Positions 53,901 to 63,500 of a DNA stretch of 64,000 nt are shown here, in pieces; position 1 is the stretch's first letter, and the number at the start of each line of letters is the position of its first letter. The notes under the pieces are model-generated. The model ran no database searches and had not been told where the DNA came from. It saw only the letters and a program-made list of their open reading frames with translations. Source of the stretch: Oenanthe sinensis (taxonomy: Eukaryota; Streptophyta; Magnoliopsida; Apiales; Apiaceae). Location: the NCBI GenBank assembly GCA_028671895.1, contig JAPMAC010000234.1, positions 868,001 to 932,000 of the forward strand, written 5' to 3'. Both the position numbers and the translations under genes were made by a program.

Positions 53901-55493
53901 CTGAGCAATATTCAAAAACTTCTTGATTTGTCGGGTACCTCGAAATTCAACTTCTTCTCCTTCTAGGGTTTTCAACTTTAATTTCTTATTCCTACAATCT
54001 ATTTGAGCTTTGTATTCTGACAACCAATCCATCCCTAGAATTACATCAAATTCACCTAACTTAAAAGGTATTAAGTTAGCAAGAAAATGACAACTGCCTA
54101 TTTCAATGTCACAACTAGGACAAACTTGGCTTACTGGAATCGTTGCCTGGTTAGCTACTTCTATTACTAAGGCTTGATCCAAAGGTCGGACTTCACATTG
54201 CAATTTACCAAGGAAATCTTGAGATACAAAAGACTTAGTAGCTCCTGAATCAATCAATACACTAGCTTGCACTGAGTTAACAGGAAGTGTACCTGATATC
54301 ACATCCACGTCCTGAATAGCTTCTTTCTGAGTCATGTTGAATGTTCTGGCTCTAGATTGATGTGCTGAAGATTGAGACGGAGTTCCAGCTATACGAAGAA
54401 CATTGGTAGGCTGTGTAGGTTCCTTGCATTCCCTTGCCATGTGACCTAGCTTGCCACACTTATAGCATTTGATCCCTGACTTTTGGTTTTGATTCTGGCT
54501 CTGACTGTTGCACTCTGCTGCATAATGTCCTTTCCTGTTGCATTTGAAGCAGGTGATATTGGGTTTATTACAAACTCCAGAGTGCTTCCTTCCACAAATT
54601 TTGCACTCAGGAACAAACTGTCTGATGGCCTTCGGCTGGTTGAAACCTTGAGCTTTATTGTTTTGTCTTCCTCTCCCATCATTATCATTCTTGATCTGCT
54701 GGGATTCATTTCTCTGACCTTCTGGTCTTCTATGAAACTTGTTTCTGAAATTACCTTGTCCCTGACTGTCTTCCCTAGCACCAAACTTTCTTTTTCTGTT
54801 ATCCTTCTCCTTCTGGGACATGTCACTCTCTCCTTCCACGATCATTGCTTTTTGAACTATTGCAGTAAAGCTTTGCAACTCAAAAACTGCTACCCTACTT
54901 CTAATCCATGGCCTTAGGCCTTGCTGAAACCTCTTGGCCTTCTTGACATCAGTGTTGACAAATTCTGGCACAAATCTGGCCATCTCAGAAAACTTGGCCT
55001 CGTACTCTGCTACACTCATACCTCCTTGCTTCAATTCTAGAAATTTAATTTCCATCTGGTCCTTCATGAAACTAGGAAAGTACTTTTCTAAAAACAATTC
55101 TGTAAACCGATCCCAAGAAATCACACCTTCCCCCTGAAGCATCTTCGTAGACTCCCACCAGTAACCGGCTTCAGCTTTAAGAAAGTAACTAGCATACTCA
55201 GTCTTCTTATCTTCATCTACGTCTACTAACTGAAAAGCTTTTTCCATCTCCTTAAGCCAAGTTTGGGCTTCTACTGGGTTTGTGGATCCTTTAAATTCAG
55301 GTGGTTTCACGGCTTGAAAAGATTTAAAAGTAACTGCTGGGGGTGCAGAAGGTCTTTGCTGTTGCTGAGCTAAAAGAGCTGTCTGCTGTTGTAGCAGCTG
55401 AATGAGTTGGGCAACTGTAGGGTCCATGGGATTTTGATCTTGAGTATTTTGGTTCTGAGACGAATTTGAAGTGTTTCTTTTTCTTGGCGGCAT
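50934..55493 (-). CDS. gag-pol: Gag-Pol polyprotein with chromodomain (Ty3/gypsy chromovirus)
   Basis: This 1519-aa single frame covers the whole retrotransposition machinery. Gag core is at about 70-215. It is followed by a basic, Gln/Asn-rich linker and three zinc knuckles: C297/C300/H304/C308 (shortened spacing), C315/C318/H323/C328 and C343/C346/H351/C356. The protease has D415-S-G. Reverse transcriptase (about 610-800) has D685 and the F-I-D-D motif at 747-750. RNase H has D896, E933, D958 and D1001. Integrase has H1105/H1112 with C1142/C1145, then D1175, D1236 and E1272 (D,D35E), then a GPF module near 1410. A chromodomain fills about 1455-1519 and keeps W1494 and W1504. The start ATG is preceded in frame by two stops (TAG TAA), so it initiates independently. 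The frame is intact, and expression as one polyprotein is usual for plant chromoviruses. Assignment to Tekay/Del rests on the C-terminal region and is slightly less certain than Ty3/gypsy itself. Confidence 0.97.
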   Translation of the reverse strand: MPPRKRNTSNSSQNQNTQDQNPMDPTVAQLIQLLQQQTALLAQQQQRPSAPPAVTFKSFQAVKPPEFKGSTNPVEAQTWLKEMEKAFQLVDVDEDKKTEYASYFLKAEAGYWWESTKMLQGEGVISWDRFTELFLEKYFPSFMKDQMEIKFLELKQGGMSVAEYEAKFSEMARFVPEFVNTDVKKAKRFQQGLRPWIRSRVAVFELQSFTAIVQKAMIVEGESDMSQKEKDNRKRKFGAREDSQGQGNFRNKFHRRPEGQRNESQQIKNDNDGRGRQNNKAQGFNQPKAIRQFVPECKICGRKHSGVCNKPNITCFKCNRKGHYAAECNSQSQNQNQKSGIKCYKCGKLGHMARECKEPTQPTNVLRIAGTPSQSSAHQSRARTFNMTQKEAIQDVDVISGTLPVNSVQASVLIDSGATKSFVSQDFLGKLQCEVRPLDQALVIEVANQATIPVSQVCPSCDIEIGSCHFLANLIPFKLGEFDVILGMDWLSEYKAQIDCRNKKLKLKTLEGEEVEFRGTRQIKKFLNIAQAKRFLRQGCEAYLAYVVDTEKKSVQLEDVPIVNEFPDVFPDELPGLPSDREIEFSIDLAPGTEPVSKAPYRMAPVEMKELASQIQDLLDKGIIRPSVSPWGAPVLFVKKKDGSMRLCIDYRELNKLTIKNKYPLPRIDDLFDQLKGAEWFSKIDLRSGYHQLKIKPEDVSKTAFRTRYGHYEFLVMAFGLTNAPAAFMDLMNRVFKKYLDKFVIVFIDDILIYSKSEEEHADHLRIALETLRKEKLYAKFSKCEFWLKEVQFLGHVVSREGIKVDPAKIEAVMKWERPRTPTEVRSFLGLAGYYRRFVQDFSKIATPMTKLTRKNEKFVWNEKCEESFEELKRRLVSAPVLVLPDDQGNFVIYSDASLKGLGCVLMQHGKVIAYASRQLRPHELKYPTHDLELAAIVFALKIWRHYLYGEKCEIFTDHKSLKYIFTQKELNMRQRRWLELIKDYDCTINYHPGKANVVADALSRKERLNIMVSSEELIKEFEKLEIEVCDSDSVEEMVYTMTFQPELLEKIKRCQDQMMNQDRTKLTGEELKSQKDDKGIFRFSSRIWIPNVQELKNEILHDAHSSRYSIHPGSTKMYKDLKENFWWPNMKRNVAEWISKCYTCQRVKAEHQRPSGLLQPLEIPEWKWENLAMDFVVGLPRTKANHDAIWVIIDRLTKSAHFLPINERFSLDKLVHLYLKEIVMRHGVPVSIVSDRDPRFNSRFWKKFQECLGTRLNMSTAYHPQTDGQSERTIQTIEDMLRVCALDFEGSWDEHLPLVEFSYNNSYHASIGMPPYEALYGRKCRSPVCWNEVGERKILGPELVQQTKEKIELIQKRLLAAQDRQKKYADQSRKDMNFEEGDQVLLKISPWKGVSRFGKRGKLNPRYIGPFEVLKQVGKVAYELALPPQMQHIHNVFHVSMLRKYNPDMSHVIEYEPLEIQPDLSYVEQPVEIQDRKDKVLRNKSVKLVKVLWRNPRVEESTWELESEMLEKYPYLFT

Positions 55494-55933
55494 TTACTAT
55501 AGGGAAACAAGCAACTTATTAAGCAATACACTACACCATATTGTAAACAGTTCAAATACTTTTAAAACCATTCGAGCATTAAAACTCTATTTTAGAAATC
55601 AATCTTGTAGCATCATTACTACATAAGTTGCCTGTACAACAAGGATAAATAAAGGTTCTATCGAAAACAGGTTAGCACAACAGGTATAAATAAGGTACTG
55701 GTAAAGGTAAGGAACAGTTTATGGTCAAATGTGCGAAAAAGTAAATGACAGATATATCGGAAGATACTGGAACTGAAAAGCAAACATACATAGATACGAA
55801 AAAGTACCAAGGTGCAAGATAGTTAAAGTACAAACACGAATAAAAGTACTGGGAAGAAAATAGAAATAACATCTGGCAAGGGTGCTAGAGGGCTCTAACA
55901 AATGTCCCTTCTAACACTCAAACATCCTGACAT
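55494..55933 (-). other. U-rich spacer between leader ORF and gag-pol, intron-like, with acceptor sites
   Basis: This 440-nt stretch is strongly T-rich in element orientation and has no convincing coding frame (the 66-codon frame at 55672-55872 is a by-product of T-richness). It carries three acceptor-like sites: TGCTTTTCAG ending at 55773, TTGTTGTACAG ending at 55632, and TTGTTTCCCTATAG ending at 55497, four bases before the gag-pol ATG. It may be removed by splicing to bring gag-pol near the 5' end, or it may simply be untranslated leader. Confidence 0.45.
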
Positions 55934-56444
55934 CTAATCACCCCTGTGATCCCTGTCTCTGGCTGCCCTGAGTCCAATCAGCAGTCTACTAAGCACACGG
56001 GTTAACTCTCCTGCCCGCTCCGCCACATCGTCTGGAAATGCCCTAGCTGCAATCTGCCTACGTCCCTCCTCCTCAACAGCTCTAATGCGATCCTCCCACC
56101 ACTCGACAGGATGCTCGGGAACTCTCAGCTGGCCTCGGGTAATAGCTGGCCTATAAACTCTACGGCGAATAGGGGTACAAGCACTCCCTGAGGGTAGGTC
56201 AGGCTGAGCAACGGGCTCAGGAATCAACTCCTCCTCGCTCTCAGAACTGGATATGACTATAACATCATCGTCAGAATCCGAAGAAGAAGAATCAGAGGAA
56301 CTAGGAGAGGGTGGTGGTTGTGAAACAATACCACGAGCCTGCAATAATATAATATGTAAAGCAAAAGGGATAAGATCACCTTAAATCTACAGTTAAAAAC
56401 CTAACATCTATACCACTCTTCGATATCTAATCCTATCTTACCAT
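55934..56444 (-). CDS. Predicted two-exon leader gene with a spliced start codon; acidic Ser-rich small protein
   Basis: Exon 2 (56338-55934) is an open frame of 134 codons plus TAG, clearly richer in GC than its surroundings. It contains no ATG, and an in-frame TAA lies upstream before any ATG. Upstream, the first ATG after the LTR (56444-56442) is followed directly by a strong donor GTAAGA, and exon 2 is preceded by a strong acceptor TTATTGCAG. Removing this 103-nt intron joins ATG to GCT in frame, giving 135 aa beginning MARGIVSQPPP. The protein has a Pro/Ser start, a Ser/Asp/Glu-rich segment (residues about 12-38) enclosing V-I-V-I followed by SSSESEEE, then a basic patch (RRR) and a charged, probably helical C-terminal half with a WW pair. 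I do not recognise the family. The role is unknown; the splice model is inferred from sequence alone. Confidence 0.6.
56339..56441 (-). other. Predicted 103-nt intron splitting ATG from the leader ORF
   Basis: In element orientation it begins GTAAGATAGG and ends TTATATTATTGCAG. It is AT-rich, of a length common for plant introns, with a pyrimidine-rich CCCTTTTGCTTT stretch near the acceptor. If retained, the ATG gives only a 3-codon frame (M-V-R-stop), and the downstream ORF lacks any ATG. Confidence 0.6.
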
Positions 56445-56517
56445 TACTCTATCTGCTGTTATTAAATGATCTACTTGTTTAACTTAATCCTGGCTTGTTT
56501 CAGTGACCAAAACCTTT
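56445..56517 (-). other. Leader between PBS and first ATG
   Basis: 73 nt of AT-rich untranslated leader without any ATG in element orientation. The first ATG comes right after it, in the context GTAATGG (G at -3, G at +4), a good initiation context for plants. Confidence 0.6.
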
Positions 56518-56529
56518 GCTCTGATACCA
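56518..56529 (-). other. Primer binding site for initiator tRNA-Met
   Basis: The minus strand reads TGGTATCAGAGC, the standard plant PBS complementary to the 3' end of initiator tRNA-Met. It starts three bases after the LTR (spacer GGT). Pairing may extend through a later GGTTT after a short mismatch. Confidence 0.95.
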
Positions 56530-56690
56530 ACCTGTGGCGCCCTCCCGACCCGGGGTCTAGATCGGGGCGTCACTGACACTCTATATGCATGCACCCTAAA
56601 ACAATAATAGAAAATACGCATAAATATGACCCCGACTACTCGCCTGGACCTTTCAAGGTAATGGTATGAAACAAGCACACAACTACATTC

Positions 56691-56697
56691 ATTTATA
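56691..56697 (-). promoter_or_regulatory. Candidate TATA box of the 5' LTR
   Basis: On the minus strand the sequence reads TATAAAT, about 160 bp upstream of the LTR's end at the PBS, which would give a short R-U5 of roughly 130 bp. A competing candidate, TATAAG at 59739-59744, follows a CT-rich stretch and would imply an R-U5 of over 3 kb. No transcript data are available, so neither is established. Confidence 0.3.
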
Positions 56698-57267
56698 TTT
56701 AAATTACATCAACAAAATAATATTACAACTCCTGAAACAATCTCAAAGTCTACTAATAAAAGTACAAGACTAAACAAAGTCTTTTCCTTCCAACTCTGCC
56801 TCGATCCTACCTGTTCCCTCTCAGCCAGCCTAGCAAAGTTCATGTAAGACATGTTCTTCCGAGCAGTCTGCTTAATACGGACCATGATTCTCAAAAGCTG
56901 TAGATGTTAGAAAATAAAAGGATGAGCTACAAAAGCTCAGCAAGTAACCATACTGGTTAAAAACAGTTCTACAGGCTTACATATAATTTAAAAGACTTTT
57001 CTCAAAACCATGCTTTAAATCATTTCTGGACCTCATTGTCCCAAAGTTGTAATTAACATACTAGTCAGGGTAATCATTACTCGCAAAACTTTCTGTTATA
57101 AAACTACTGGCAGGGTTAAACAATTTCAATATCTGGTACAGAATAAACAAGAAGCTGGAAAGTAATAACCAGGTGTAAGTATAAAAGTAATCTGCAGGGT
57201 TAGCTGGATAACAGGAAATAATGTATAACAATTGAAACAAGGTGAAGTCAAGATATTCAAAACATTT

Positions 57268-57400
57268 TATAAAACTGTCCTCTCATTAGGACCTTGCTTT
57301 TCAAATCATCTATAAAATTGTCCTTTCATTAGGACCCTTTACTTTTCAAATCATTTATAAAATTGTCCTTTCATTAGGACCCTTTACTTTTCAAAACAAT
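57268..57400. repeat. Three tandem copies of a 43-45-bp repeat inside the right LTR
   Basis: This is the counterpart of the repeat in the left LTR, displaced by 9650 bp, with the same three units and the same differences between them. Confidence 0.85.
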
Positions 57401-60400
57401 CATTTTGGTTGAAGTTTTCTCACAACGCCAGACAATACGGGTGATCAGCCACGTAAAGTCCCCATAACGGACTAAAGTCCCTCTGGACATAAGGAGTACT
57501 CATAAAGGCACTTATTGCCATTGGCCTTGGGCTATCTCATTATAGCCATTGACTATCTCATTATAGTCTACACATAAAAAGTGCTGGACCGGCGTCACTC
57601 GGCCTCTTACGCCTCCAACCTATAGGAATCCGCAGAAACCATTTTGATCGGAATTCCTATAATAACCAAAACCTTTCTTTTTAAATTACCAAATCATTTG
57701 ATGAAAAAGACTTTTTGAAAGTCGGATTTCATATTTAAATCCCTTTTTAAAGATCATTAGACAGAGGTAAAGTTTATTCCAAAATATGACTCAAAACAAG
57801 TTGCTGTTGTGGTAAGGTAAGGTAAGCTGAGATCATAAACTGGGAATCAAAATTAGTTAAGTTGTGAAGTCAATGTGCGGGGTCAATCCATAGGTATAAC
57901 AGTTGTTTTTGAAAACAGTTGTAAGGCATTAGGTCATGATAGTAGTTAGACAATAACAACAAGGTACTTTCAGGGTTTAAAGTTTAAGTAAACATAATTA
58001 AGGAAAATGGTGTAGACATGAGTCATAGTTCCAGGTTACTGATTTAAGATCTTTAAAACTAGTTGATAAGTTGTCGATTAACAGTACAGGGATTGAAAAG
58101 TTTAAAGTGTAATTGAAACTGATATAAGGTTGCAGTTTAAGTCAAACAATTAAAGTAAAGCAGGCTGTACTTTAAAAATAGTTGAGATAAGATAACACAG
58201 TTGCGAGGTCATAAAGCAGTTTATAAAACAGTTCACTATGCAGTTCATAAAACAGGGTTTAAGTTGAAAGAGATTAGGCAGTAGTTACTTGCCTCAAACA
58301 AAGAATGCTACAGCTGTGGAACAGGTAGATCGTCTACACCAGACACTAACTCTCTACTTTAGCCTTCCCTTTGTCCTTCACCTCAATATCCTTCGTAGCT
58401 ACACAAAAGTAATACTATTTCAGTATCTCATATACTCTCGACGATCTCATTAACGTTTAACTACTCTACCCTTTCGTTAATTATAACCCTTAACACACAT
58501 ATATAACTCATAGTAGACATATTCTACTATAATCACTTCTATACTGGCAAACAAGTATCATGTAGACAATTAGATCATCTTCAATATTCCTGACTGATAG
58601 TCATTCCTATACAGAGGTGGTGTGCCAATAATGTTTTACAAAGTTGTTTTAGTTTTAGAAAATTTTGGCAGCACTTCCCCCGTAATTGGAGCTATCCGTC
58701 GGAATACAACCGACACAACCAAACATAATTGCCAATTATAACCACATTTGCATTAAATCTATATCAAACAAGCAATAGCTATAACAATATACAATACTAT
58801 TATCATTCAAAATGACTGAAACAAATCCAAATATCATCTGCTTATTTATATAGTCAATTCAGTTCTCAATTCAATTCTATAACATAACCATCAAAGTCCA
58901 ATTATAATACTTATAATTCGAAGATGCCAATTAATCAATCCCCTTGTTTAACTACATATACAAATTGTCCAATTTACACACATACAATCATGCTCGCATC
59001 ATTGCTAATCGAAAAATCATACAATACAACCGGAGTTTTAAAAATTTGACATGCACAATTAATTAATCACAAATAGCATCATAATCCTCCTTATTAATAC
59101 CATTTATAATTCAAACACATTCGGCAAAATGGCAATAAAGCATAGCCAAGCCAATAATAATCAGAAAAATGCTATACTAATCGGAAAAACGAAGTTATGG
59201 CCGGAAAAATCCAAAACTTCAACATGAAATGTTCATAGCATCTAGCCTTGCCTATTTATATTATTTGCAATTGAAACATGTTCGACAAAATGGCAAAGAA
59301 GTGTAACTCAAGTAGAAATCGATCGGCAAAAATCTATATACTAATCGAACATATAACATGCAATGCTATCTACTCATGGTATCAACTTTTAATAGCTGCT
59401 AGCATCCCAATTAGCTAATATGAGACCACCCAAATGAAGCCCAGTCGCCGACTCGCCGGAGCTCATCGCCGGCGACGGCAGTGAACAAACAAAGGCCCGA
59501 TTATGGGTCCTTTGTGCCCCAACTGCTCCCAATTTGCAACCATAGCCAAACAAATATGCTATGAACACAACTATGGCGATCAATCGACTTGCATGCAACT
59601 CAAAATCCGGTAACTACCGGAAACACACACGGCATACAAAATACATACGGCATATACATACATGCAAGCAAGACACATGGATGATATAGCATCTACAGCT
59701 CAATTACTAGCATATATCGAGGAAAACACATCAATTCACTTATACACACACCCGCACGCAGCAGTTCTAGAGAGAGAGTCGACCTGGTACGCTAGTTGCA
59801 GAGCAAGAGGAGAAATGGGTGAGTGTTGCAGGTTATAACAAAAACAAGGGTAAAATAGTAATTTCACAATTCCCTTTTCTGAATTAAAACAATTTATAAT
59901 TCGAATTTTTTATGTAATTGAAGTACAAAAATAAGTTTTATATTTTTAAAATTAAGAGCATGAATTTAGAAGCTTCCCCATATTTTTAAAATATTTTTCT
60001 GGTAAATAAATAATTAACTAAAAATCTTTGAAGTTTTAGCACAAAAATAGAAAATAGGAGTAGAAAAATCATTAAAAATGATATTGGGCTCGAATAAAAT
60101 AAACCTTTAGTTTTCAAAAGTCTCAGAATATTTAAGAAACATTTTGAAACAGGTTTCATGATTTTTGGACATTCCAATAATTAAATATGGAATTTAGAAG
60201 AGTAATATTTCTAGAATAAAACAGGAATAAAAGATTTATATAAAATCACTGAGACTAGAATTAAATACATCACCATTTTTAGAAAGTCTCTAAAATCACA
60301 TAGAAGCTACATATAAAATTTCATAATTATTGGACACACCAATAATTTTATAAAAATCAAACAGTTACTCAATTAAGCATGAAAAATCAGTTAATCATTG

Positions 60401-60544
60401 AATTAAATCACTTAAGCATAATACAGTCAAACAGACAGTCAACCAGACATATAAAATCACCACATATCATATCTTAACACATTAACACACATAACTCATA
60501 TACCTCATATTATTCAAATAGATTTAATTACCTCAATCGTTACA

Positions 60545-60549
60545 AATCG
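60545..60549. repeat. Target site duplication, right copy (AATCG)
   Basis: AATCG follows the right LTR and matches the left copy perfectly. The satellite monomer resumes at once (tttgaacatg aaagccact). Confidence 0.95.
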
Positions 60550-63500
60550 TTTGAACATGAAAGCCACTTATAGCTTCATTCTTGACTCGTTTAAATCTTG
60601 AAAACAACTTATAGCTTCATTCTTGACTCGTTTATACATGGAAAAAACTTGAAAAAATTTGTAGCATCATTCTTGAGTCATTTGTATATGAAAACAAATT
60701 GTAACAATTTAAGGCTTCATTCTTAACTCGTTTGAACTTGAAAGCCACTTATAGCTCTATTCTTGACTCGTTTGTACATGGAAATAACTTGTAAAATCTC
60801 GTACGATCAATCTTCACTCATGTGAACATGAAAACCATTCGTAATAATTTGAGGCTTCGTTCTTGACTCGTTTTAACTTGAAAACAAATTATAGGTTCAT
60901 TCTTGACTCGTTTGAACTTGAAAACAACTTATAGGATCATTCTTGACTCGTTTATACTTGGAAACAAATTGAAAGAACTTCTAGTATCATTCTTTACTCA
61001 TTTGTACGTGAAAACAATTTGTAACAATTTAAGGCTTCATTCTTAACTCGATTGAACTTGAAAGCCACTTATAGCTTCATTCTTGACTCGTTTGAACTTG
61101 AAAACAACTTATAGCTTCATTCTTGACTCGTTTATACATGGAAACAACTTGAAAGAACTTCTAGCATCATTCTTGACTCATTTGTACATGAAAACAATTT
61201 GTAACAATATAAGGCTTTATTCTTAACTCGTTTGAACTTGAAAGCCACTTATAGCTTCATTCTTCACTCGTTTGAACTTGAAAACAACTTAGAGCTTCAT
61301 TCTTGACTCGTTTATACATGGAAACAACTTGAAAAAACTTGTAGCATCATTCTTGACTAATTTGTACATGAAAACAATTTGTAACAATTTTAGGCTTCAT
61401 TCTTAACTAGTTTGAACTTGAAAGCCACTTATAGCTTCATTCTTGACTCGTTTGAACTTGAAAACAACTTATAGCTTCATTCTTGACTCGTTTATACATG
61501 GAAACAACTTGAAAGAACTTCTAGCATCATTCTTGACTCATTTGTACATGAAAACAATTTGTAACAATATAAGGCTTCATTCTTAACTTGTTTGAACTTG
61601 AAAGCCACTTATAGGTTCATTCTTGACTCGTTTGTACATGGAAATAACTTGTAAAAACTCGTAGGATCAATCTTCACTCATTTGAACATGAAAATAATTC
61701 GTAATAATTTGAGGCATCGTTCTTGACTCGTTTGAACTAGAAAACAAATTATAGCTTTATTCTTGACTCGTTTGAACATGGAAATAACATGTAAAAACTC
61801 GTAGGATCAATCTTTACTCATTTGAACATGAAAACAATTGGTAATAATTTGAGGCTTCGTTCTTGACTCGTTTTAACTTGAAAACAAATTATAGCTTCAT
61901 TCTTGACTCGTTTGAACTTGAAAACAACTTATAGGATCATTCTTGACTCGTTTATACTTGGAAACAACTTGAAAGAACTTCTAGCATCATTCTTGACTCA
62001 TTTGTACATGAAAACAATTTGTACCAATATAAGACTTCATTCTTAACTCGTTTGAACATGAAAGCCACTTATAGCTTTATTCTTGACTCGTTTGAATTTG
62101 AAAACAACTTATAGCTTAATTCTTGACTCGTTTATACATGGAAACAACTTGAAAGAACTTGTAGCATCATTCTTGACTCGTTTGTACATGAAAACAATTT
62201 ATAACAATATAAGGCTTCATTCTTAACTCGTTTGAACTTGAAAGCAACTTATAGCTTCATTCTTGACTCGTTTGAACTTGAAATCAACTTATAGCTTCAT
62301 TCTTGACTCGTTTATACTTGGAAACAACTTGAAAGACCTTCTAGCATCATTCTTGACTCATTTGTACATGAAAACAATTTGTAACAATATAAGGCTTCAT
62401 TCTTAACTTGTTTGAACTTGAAAGCCACTTATAGCTTCATTCTTGACTCGTTTGTATATGGAAATAACTTGTAAAAACTCGTAGGATCAATCTTTACTCA
62501 TTTGAACATGAAAACAATTCGTAATAATTTGAGGCATCGTTCTTGACTCGTTTTAACTTGAAAACAAATTATAGCTTTATTCTTGACTCGTTTGAACTAG
62601 AAAACAACTTATAGCTTCATTCTGCACTCGTTTATATATATGGAAACAACTTGAAAGAACTTTTAGCATCATTCTTGACTCATTTTTACATGAAAACAAT
62701 TGGTAACAATTTAAGACTTCATTCTTAACTCGTTTGAACTTGAAAGCCACTTATAGCTTCATTCTTGACCTTTTTGTACAAGGAAATAACTTGTAAAAAC
62801 TCGTAGGATCATTCTTCACTCATTTGAACATTAAAACAATTTGTAACAATTTGAGGCTTCGTTCGTGACTCGTTTAAACTTGAAAACCACTTCTAGCTTC
62901 ATTCTTGACTCGTTTGTACATGGAAATAAGTTGTAAAAACTCGTAGGTTCATTATTCACTCATTTGAACATGAAAACAATTCGTAACAATTTGAGGCTTC
63001 GTTCTTGACTCATTTGAACTTGAAAACAACTTATAGCATCATTCTTGACTCGTTTGAACTTCAAAACAACTTATAGCTTCATTCATGACTCGTTTGAACT
63101 TGAAAATAACTTATAGCTTCATTCTTGACTCGTTTGAACATAAAAACAACTTATAGCTTCATTCTTGGCTCGTTTATACTTGGAAACAACTTGAAAGAAC
63201 TTCTAGCATCATTCTTGACTCATTTGTACATGAAAACAATTTGTAACAATATAAGACTTCATTCTTAACTCGTTTGAACATGAAAGCCACTTATAGCTTT
63301 ATTCTTGACTCGTTTGAACTTGAAAACAACTTATAGCTTAATTCTTGACTCGTTCATACATGGAAACAACTTGAAAGAACTTGTAGCATCATTCTTGACT
63401 CGTTTGTACATGAAAACAATTTGTAACAATTTAAGGCTTTATTCTTAACTCGTTTGAACTTGAAAGCCACTTATAGCTTCATTTTTGACCCATTTGAACT

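Larger units (their letters stand above)
46883..60544 (-). mobile_element. Complete Ty3/gypsy LTR retrotransposon, Tekay/Del-type chromovirus
   Basis: The element is 13,662 bp and encoded on the minus strand: right LTR (5'), PBS, leader with a small predicted gene, gag-pol, stem-loop, polypurine tract, left LTR (3'). LTRs begin TG and end CA in element orientation, both are 4012 bp, and I found no difference between them on reading. The 5-bp duplication AATCG flanks the element, and removing the element restores a normal satellite monomer. The domain order PR-RT-RH-INT identifies Ty3/gypsy. The C-terminal chromodomain ending in the typical EKYPYLF-like tail fits Tekay/Del, not the CRM centromeric clade. 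No internal stops, frameshifts or nested insertions are seen, so it is probably autonomous and recently mobile. Confidence 0.96.
56533..60544 (-). repeat. Right LTR (5' LTR of the element), 4012 bp
   Basis: This is the copy next to the primer binding site and so the one that would drive transcription leftwards. It has the same length and sequence as the left LTR. Every internal feature is displaced by 9650 bp, including the triple 43-45-bp repeat (57268-57400) and the CCAAT inverted repeat (60325-60347). Confidence 0.96.

Noticed and set aside
54483..54917. 144-codon plus-strand ORF opposite gag
   Set aside because: It is an antisense shadow of the Gag zinc-knuckle region with no recognisable domain.
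50934..55493. CRM-type centromeric retrotransposon
   Set aside because: Insertion in satellite suggested it, but the C-terminus carries a Tekay/Del-type chromodomain and not the CR motif of CRM elements.
55934..56344. Leader ORF starting at its TTG (56344)
   Set aside because: TTG is not a credible plant start, and it falls exactly in the acceptor TTGCAG. The spliced ATG model explains the frame better.
56484..56678. 64-codon ORF crossing the LTR/PBS junction
   Set aside because: It spans the LTR end and PBS, resembles no known protein, and is best explained by chance.
46883..60544. Two nested or independent insertions
   Set aside because: A single pair of equal LTRs, one PBS, one PPT and one target duplication account for the whole insert.
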